DNA from: Candidatus Cloacimonadota bacterium
GTDB lineage: Bacteria; Cloacimonadota; Cloacimonadia; JGIOTU-2
Length of the DNA: 39,003 bases
Reading direction: 5' to 3'
NCBI GenBank assembly: GCA_014382495.1
Contig: JACNJR010000041.1
Location: 1-39,003, forward strand
The translations under genes and the position numbers were made by a program. This document shows, one piece after another, positions 34,046-39,003 of the stretch. Position 1 is the first letter of the stretch, and each line of letters opens with the position of its first letter. Below the pieces are notes generated by a model, which was not told the origin of the DNA, made no database searches, and saw only the letters and a program-made list of their open reading frames with translations.

Positions 34046-35758
34046 TTATGTTATTTGCCTAAGTGCTTGTGCAATATTTAGTGAATTATCACCGATGTGT
34101 TCGTAATATCTCAAAAAATCTATGTAAAGCAATTCAGTTTGAACATTTGCACCTTTTTGCAGACGCTTTCTGGCACCTTTTTTGTATTTTGCTCTGCATT
34201 TATCAATCTCTTTTTCTGATTCAATCGCATACTTGAAATCCTTCTTGTGCAGATGTTCGCCCAAATGTTCTTGGTAAAATTTTATACAGTCAACAATTAA
34301 TTTTGAGAAGTTTTGAATTTCAGATAATGCAGTTTTATGTAAAATTATTTTCTTATTATATTTTCTCTGAGCAAGTAATATAAGGCGATAAATGCTATCG
34401 CCTACACTTTCTAATTCGTGAACTATGCGCATCATTGCATTCAAATTATTTATCTCTGTGTCACTTAATTCTTCCTTTGAGCATTCTGCAAGATATTTGG
34501 AAATTTCTATCTGCATTTGGTCCGTTAATTCTTCCAAATCTTTCACCTCTCTTATTTTGTTATCCATTTTTTTATCTGGATTTGAAAATACTTTTAGGAA
34601 GATATTGAACATTTTTTCTGTAACTTCCGCCATCTTAGTAACTTCTCTTTTTGCTTCGAGAATATTTATTTGAGTCGTATCTTGTAATCCTGTCGAAATG
34701 TATTTTAGTTTATATTCTTTTTTTGAGATATCTCCCTTTTTGGGCTTAACTAATTTTTCTACAGCTTTCGCAAAATATTTTACGAAACCGATACAAACAG
34801 CTGTATTAATTAGATTGAAAACTGTATGAAAAAGTGAGAGATTCAGTGGGAAATTTATACTTTTTGTCGGATTCCAACCCAAGAGAGCTAATTTGTAAAT
34901 AATTCCATTTTCTGCAGTAAATAGTTTGAATAGAAATCCCATCCAGATAACGCCAAAAATATTGAATAAAAAATGTGCTCGTGCTGTTCGGCGTGCATTT
35001 ACATTTGCTCCCAAAGAAGCCAAATATGCCGTGACAGTTGTTCCAATATTTTCTCCAAGTACCATTGCAGCAGCGTTTTCAAAATTTATCCAACCAAAAA
35101 ATGCCATCGTTATTGTTATCGCCATAGAGGCACTTGATGATTGTATCACAATTGTCAGAATTGTTCCAACTGCAATAAATAGAAAAAAGGACAATGGATA
35201 TGTCAAATCATTGTAATTTTGGATAAATGATAGAACTGCTGGATTATTTGTGTCGATGTGTGGAACCGAACTTTTTAGAAACATCAGACCCAAAAAGAGA
35301 AGTCCAAAACCGATAAGAATTTCGCCGAAATCGCGTCGTTTCTTTACTTTTGAAAACAGAAAAGGTAGACCAAACCCAACGACGGGAAGTGCAATTGCAG
35401 TAATTTTGAATTTGAAACCAATTACAGAAATTATCCAAGCCGTTATTGTTGTGCCGATATTTGCACCCATTATCACACCAATTGCTTGAGTAAGATTCAG
35501 CAAAGATGCGTTGACAAAACTCACCAACATTACTGTTGTTGCAGACGAAGATTGGATAAAAGAAGTTACCAAAAAACCGGTAAAAACTGCGGCGAAGCGA
35601 TTGCTTGTCATATAGTTTAGAATGTTTTGCAATTTGTTGCCAGCTGCTTTTTGAAGTCCATCGCTCATTACTCGCATTCCATAAAGAAATAGACCGAGCG
35701 AACCTAATATCCTAAAAATTATCGGAAGTGCGTTCCAAAAATTAATGATAAAATTCAC
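34046..35758 (-). CDS. Na/Pi cotransporter family protein with PhoU-like domain
   Basis: 570 residues. The membrane part (about 1-340) has the two inverted QSSSA repeats that define the NptA/PNaS family (IQSSSATTVMLVSF and IQSSSASMAITITM) and about nine hydrophobic segments. The C-terminal 200 residues are helical and PhoU-like (MMRIVHELESVGDSIYRL, LRYYEHIGDNSLNIAQAL). It imports phosphate with Na+ across the inner membrane, although several bacterial members have been linked to regulation or export. The start is GTG at 35758. The nucleotidyltransferase-like gene ends only 4 nt upstream, which suggests a coupled pair. Confidence 0.93.
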   Translation of the reverse strand: MNFIINFWNALPIIFRILGSLGLFLYGMRVMSDGLQKAAGNKLQNILNYMTSNRFAAVFTGFLVTSFIQSSSATTVMLVSFVNASLLNLTQAIGVIMGANIGTTITAWIISVIGFKFKITAIALPVVGFGLPFLFSKVKKRRDFGEILIGFGLLFLGLMFLKSSVPHIDTNNPAVLSFIQNYNDLTYPLSFFLFIAVGTILTIVIQSSSASMAITITMAFFGWINFENAAAMVLGENIGTTVTAYLASLGANVNARRTARAHFLFNIFGVIWMGFLFKLFTAENGIIYKLALLGWNPTKSINFPLNLSLFHTVFNLINTAVCIGFVKYFAKAVEKLVKPKKGDISKKEYKLKYISTGLQDTTQINILEAKREVTKMAEVTEKMFNIFLKVFSNPDKKMDNKIREVKDLEELTDQMQIEISKYLAECSKEELSDTEINNLNAMMRIVHELESVGDSIYRLILLAQRKYNKKIILHKTALSEIQNFSKLIVDCIKFYQEHLGEHLHKKDFKYAIESEKEIDKCRAKYKKGARKRLQKGANVQTELLYIDFLRYYEHIGDNSLNIAQALRQIT

Positions 35759-35762
35759 AATT

Positions 35763-36500
35763 TTATTTGGTTATAATACTTTCAAGTTTGTCAACGATTT
35801 CAGAAAGTTTATCAATTGTTTGAATATATCTTTCAAAAAAATCCACAAACTGCTGTTTCTTCATCTTGATTTTCTTATTTTTGATATCAAGCGCTTGCAG
35901 AAATACAGAAAAATCGATTTGGAGAAGTTCTGCAATTTTCCGAATGATATCGATATTTTGCGATGGAACCGATTCATTTTTTATGACAAGAATTGCCTTC
36001 ATAACAGGAATAAAACTTAAAAGTGAAGTTGAAACCAAATTTTGCATAAATTTAATATTGCCAACATTTTCCAGAAAAGCTAATCTGAGAAGAAGAAGTT
36101 TCCCTTTCAATTCTCTTTCTGCTTGCAAACGCAGATGTTCTGAATTGATTTTCAGATTCTCAAAACAATCTTCACCATAAATTTTTTTATGATTTACCTT
36201 GATATTCAGAAATTCGATTGGAAATGTGTCGAGTGAATTTTCAATATACTCTTTTGTGAGAAAGAGTGGCACAGTAACACGCTTTTTTTGAAATTTTTTG
36301 ATGACATTTTTAGCAGAAATTAGTGTGTCAAGTTTTGAATCCTCCAAAATTATTGCGAGATTAATGTCTGAAGTTTTTGGATTGAAATCTTCTGTAACAA
36401 CACTTCCATACAGACAAATTGAAATAAGTTTTTCGCCAAATTTTTTTTCATATTCTCTAATAATTTCTGAGAAAAGTTTGTTTTTATCTTTAATTTTCAT
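35763..36500 (-). CDS. Nucleotidyltransferase-fold protein with altered catalytic motif
   Basis: 245 residues. Residues 1-110 resemble the minimal nucleotidyltransferase (pol beta-like) fold: SICLYGSVVTEDFNPKTSDINLAIIL, with G32-S33 followed by the acidic strand. The usual DxD or DxE pair reads D45-I46-N47, so the second metal ligand is Asn and activity is doubtful. The C-terminal half (125-245) is helical, of HEPN or substrate-binding type, and ends in a charged coiled segment. It lies between glyQ (12 nt) and the phosphate transporter (4 nt). The function is unknown. A regulatory or binding role is possible; a toxin-antitoxin pair is not supported, as no separate HEPN gene is present. Confidence 0.75.
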   Translation of the reverse strand: MKIKDKNKLFSEIIREYEKKFGEKLISICLYGSVVTEDFNPKTSDINLAIILEDSKLDTLISAKNVIKKFQKKRVTVPLFLTKEYIENSLDTFPIEFLNIKVNHKKIYGEDCFENLKINSEHLRLQAERELKGKLLLLRLAFLENVGNIKFMQNLVSTSLLSFIPVMKAILVIKNESVPSQNIDIIRKIAELLQIDFSVFLQALDIKNKKIKMKKQQFVDFFERYIQTIDKLSEIVDKLESIITK

Positions 36501-36512
36501 AATTATTTTCCT

Positions 36513-37364
36513 TCAATTTCCAAGAAACGCTTTTGCGCATTTTTTCGCCAGATCTCTTATTCTTTTGATATAAATTGCTCTTTCGGTCACAGAAATTGCA
36601 CCACGCGCATCTAACAAATTAAAAATATGAGAACACTTCAGAAGATATTCATAACCTGGGTAAATCAGTTCGCTTTTTATCTGATTTTCTGACTCATTTT
36701 CGAATTTATCAAAATCATCAAAAAGCATTTTGCGATTTGCCGTGCTGAAATTAAATTCGGAAAATTCCTTCTCTTGTTGCGTATAAATTTTTCCGTATGA
36801 AATTTTTTCATTCCACGCAATCTTCTTAAAATCATCGACCTGCTGAATGTACATTGCGAGACGCTCAAGTCCATAAGTCAATTCCACCGGAATAGATTTC
36901 AGCTCGATTCCAGCCATCTGCTGAAAATATGTGAATTGTGAAATCTCCATTCCATCAAGCCAAACTTCCCAGCCAAGTCCAGACGCACCAAGTGTTGGCG
37001 ATTCCCAATCATCTTCCACAAAACGGATATCGTGATTTTTTATCGGAGTGCCAATCGCTTCCAAACTTTTCAGATATAATTCTTGAATATTGTCGGGAGA
37101 AGGTTTTATCACAACTTGGAATTGATAATATTTTTGCAGCCGATTTGGGTTTTCTCCATATCTTCCATCTTTGGGACGGCGCGATGGTTGCACATACGCA
37201 ATTTTCATCGGTTGGTCTGATATTGAGCCAAAAAAAGTTTCAGGATGAAAAGTTCCTGCACCCATTTCCATATCATACGGCTGGTGAATAATGCATCCAT
37301 TTTCAGCCCAGAATTTTTGGAGATTAAAAATGATTTGTTGGAAAGTTAATTTCTTATTCATCAT
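36513..37364 (-). CDS. glyQ: Glycyl-tRNA synthetase alpha subunit
   Basis: 283 residues counted from the ATG at 37364, as expected for GlyQ. The family blocks are intact: [90 protein letters not shown] and [15 protein letters not shown]. It carries the catalytic class II core and needs the beta subunit (GlyS) for tRNA binding, but glyS does not follow here. The frame is open to a TTG at 37376 inside the upstream gene. The start codons overlap the stop of the TPR gene, so translation is coupled. Confidence 0.97.
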   Translation of the reverse strand: MMNKKLTFQQIIFNLQKFWAENGCIIHQPYDMEMGAGTFHPETFFGSISDQPMKIAYVQPSRRPKDGRYGENPNRLQKYYQFQVVIKPSPDNIQELYLKSLEAIGTPIKNHDIRFVEDDWESPTLGASGLGWEVWLDGMEISQFTYFQQMAGIELKSIPVELTYGLERLAMYIQQVDDFKKIAWNEKISYGKIYTQQEKEFSEFNFSTANRKMLFDDFDKFENESENQIKSELIYPGYEYLLKCSHIFNLLDARGAISVTERAIYIKRIRDLAKKCAKAFLGN

Positions 37365-38979
37365 AAAATTTGTCAAATTTTGTCTCTTCGATGAGAAGAT
37401 TGACGGTTGATATTTTCTCTTTCAATTTCTCTTTCATAAAAAAATCTGTCATCATCAAATTCGCTTTGGAATAATATTCCTTCGCAGCGACAAAATACGA
37501 TTGAGATTTCTTCTTATGAAATCCACGCAATTTGTTATTCTCACCATATTCGCTACTTAAATCAGGATTTTTTGCTTTCTCATCATAATCCACAAATTTC
37601 CGATAATGAATGTAACCACATTCGTTATCGATTTCGCCCAGAAGGAGATAGGCTTCTGGTTCGTCTGGTGCGATTTCGGCAGATTTCTTTGCATTTGAAA
37701 CTGCCTTTTCATAATTTTTCATCTGACGGTAAACATCAGATATTCTGTTGTATCCAATTGCGGAATTTGGAGCAAGATTGATGAATTTTCTCAATGCATT
37801 CAATGCTTTCTCGAAATTTTCTTGTGTTGTATATGCTGCTGCTAAATTGAGAAAAGATGAAGCTTTTGTGGAATCTTTTTTGATAATTTCCAAATTTTGT
37901 TGAATACATTCTTCGAGCCGACCAGTTTTCTGATAGGCAATAGCGAGTTTCTTTTCCACATCTTTTTCATTAATTTCTGAGTTCAAAAATGTTTTTAAAT
38001 AGTGAATCGCTTCATCAAAGCTATCATTTTCAAAATATAATAATCCGATATTTTTGCAAGCTTCCATACAGGTTGAATCTTGCTTAATTGCTGATTGATA
38101 CGCATCAATTGCACATTCAATGTTCTCTTGGATTTTATAAATCTCTCCAACTTCATTCCAATAATCAATCTTTTCCGGAACGATTTCAGTTAATAGAATA
38201 TAATTTTCCAGAGCCATTTCATAATCCTCATTTATTTTGTAAGACCACGCCAATCCTTCAAGCGCTTCCAAATATTCGGGGTCAATTTCCAGTGCGTCTT
38301 GATAGTATGAAATTGCAGTTTCATAATCTTCTTCAACTGCCGAAATATACGCAAGATATGTGTATGCCGTCTTCTCATTTGGATTAATTTTTAGCAGATT
38401 TAGAAATGCACTTTTCGCATCAGCATATTGTTCTGCTGTAAAAAAATTCAGCGCAATATCCTTTGCTTTTTCCTCAGCAAATTTTTTCAATTCAAGCGCT
38501 TTATTCAAAATCGATGTAACTGCTTCAGCTCTTTTTTCGGTCTTCTTCTCAACTTGCTTCCTTTCGAATTTGATATCTTCAGTTTGCGTATCCAAAATAA
38601 AGAAATTCACATTAAAAAGCGTTCTATCAATTTGAGAAACCTCTCCCCAAATGCTAATATCTGCATTCACTTTCTCGGCAAGATTTAATACAATTGCCGG
38701 ATCTAATTTTTCCAATTTTGTCCTTTTCAGTACATTTTTTATCTCTATTGAATTGATGATTTCAATCTGCGGAATACCTTCAGCAACTTTTTGAAAATCA
38801 TCTGGAAGGTATTTATTGCTCATACTACGACTTTTGAGGTCAAGATAATGAAACCCCCAAACTGCTATTTTAATTGTATTGGTTGTGCTTTTTTCGGCAA
38901 CTGCATTTTGGCTACAACATAAAAGTTGCAATATGACAAAAATCATAACGAACTTTGTAAAAATTCTTCTTTTTTTCAT
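37354..38979 (-). CDS. TPR protein with CsgG-like N-terminal domain
   Basis: 541 residues with a signal peptide; either signal peptidase I cleaves after NAVA or one of the Cys at about 21-22 is lipidated, and the lipobox is weak. Residues 35-175 ([53 protein letters not shown]) look like the CsgG/TolB-like alpha/beta domain found in outer-membrane secretion and lipoprotein systems. Residues about 180-460 hold about eight canonical 34-residue TPRs ([32 protein letters not shown]). It is probably a periplasmic scaffold. The strong RBS AAAGGAG precedes the ATG. As the first gene in a tight run with glyQ, it is an odd partner for a synthetase. The promoter lies beyond the right edge. Confidence 0.83.
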   Translation of the reverse strand: MKKRRIFTKFVMIFVILQLLCCSQNAVAEKSTTNTIKIAVWGFHYLDLKSRSMSNKYLPDDFQKVAEGIPQIEIINSIEIKNVLKRTKLEKLDPAIVLNLAEKVNADISIWGEVSQIDRTLFNVNFFILDTQTEDIKFERKQVEKKTEKRAEAVTSILNKALELKKFAEEKAKDIALNFFTAEQYADAKSAFLNLLKINPNEKTAYTYLAYISAVEEDYETAISYYQDALEIDPEYLEALEGLAWSYKINEDYEMALENYILLTEIVPEKIDYWNEVGEIYKIQENIECAIDAYQSAIKQDSTCMEACKNIGLLYFENDSFDEAIHYLKTFLNSEINEKDVEKKLAIAYQKTGRLEECIQQNLEIIKKDSTKASSFLNLAAAYTTQENFEKALNALRKFINLAPNSAIGYNRISDVYRQMKNYEKAVSNAKKSAEIAPDEPEAYLLLGEIDNECGYIHYRKFVDYDEKAKNPDLSSEYGENNKLRGFHKKKSQSYFVAAKEYYSKANLMMTDFFMKEKLKEKISTVNLLIEETKFDKFYDE

Positions 38980-39003
38980 TACTTCTCCTTTTTGGTCAAA
39001 ATT

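Noticed and set aside
37365-37376. TTGACA at the start of glyQ as promoter or as a TTG start codon
   Set aside because: It lies in the last codons of the upstream gene, has no -10 hexamer at suitable spacing, and the ATG at 37364 gives the normal GlyQ N-terminus.

Overview
The window is AT-rich bacterial DNA (about one-third G+C by eye) with very compact gene packing, nearly all of it on the minus strand. The likely source is an uncultured member of the FCB superphylum, most plausibly a Cloacimonadota-like lineage. The support is a type A C-terminal sorting domain (type IX secretion) on the truncated gene at the left edge, a FlgD-like/T9SS-type tail on a 2,902-residue surface protein, several PorV-like outer-membrane barrels, Sec signal peptides and lipoproteins (so a diderm), and an archaeal-type HypA. 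There is no marker gene good enough to fix the phylum, so that assignment is an inference.

Layout, left to right. 1-416: end of a secreted T9SS cargo protein. 424-2076: MATE exporter and cold-shock protein (minus), separated by a clear intrinsic terminator. 2342-2417: tRNA-Lys(CUU). 2422-5373: secreted endonuclease/exonuclease/phosphatase-family protein, then a HypA plus Mrp/MinD-type ATPase pair resembling the archaeal nickel-insertion pair for [NiFe] hydrogenase. 5541-7641 (plus): lipoprotein, OsmC-type peroxidase, receiver-only response regulator and a small unknown protein, closed by a hairpin terminator shared with the convergent uvrC. 7680-11106: uvrC and murJ (minus).

11158-28589 is the accessory heart of the window. 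It is a tightly spaced minus-strand set of five genes, transcribed in the order lipoprotein, TPR/beta-barrel fusion, beta-barrel, giant repeat protein (about 23 carboxypeptidase-regulatory-like modules) and PorV-like barrel. A good promoter lies directly upstream and only 1-60 nt separate the genes. All five products have export signals, three look like outer-membrane barrels and one is a giant T9SS-type cargo. I read it as a dedicated system for building, exporting or anchoring a long surface fibre. I do not know of a named system with this composition.

28653-38979 is mostly housekeeping on the minus strand: TPR/CsgG-like protein, glyQ, a nucleotidyltransferase-like protein, Na/Pi cotransporter, PHP phosphoesterase, metallo-beta-lactamase-fold hydrolase, SurA-like chaperone, tRNA-Phe(GAA), pdxA and rnhB. 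The junctions are tight enough that the first seven genes and perhaps the tRNA form one transcription unit. No insertion sequence, integrase, CRISPR array or phage gene was seen, and no gene-free stretch exceeds 300 bases (the longest is 2077-2341).
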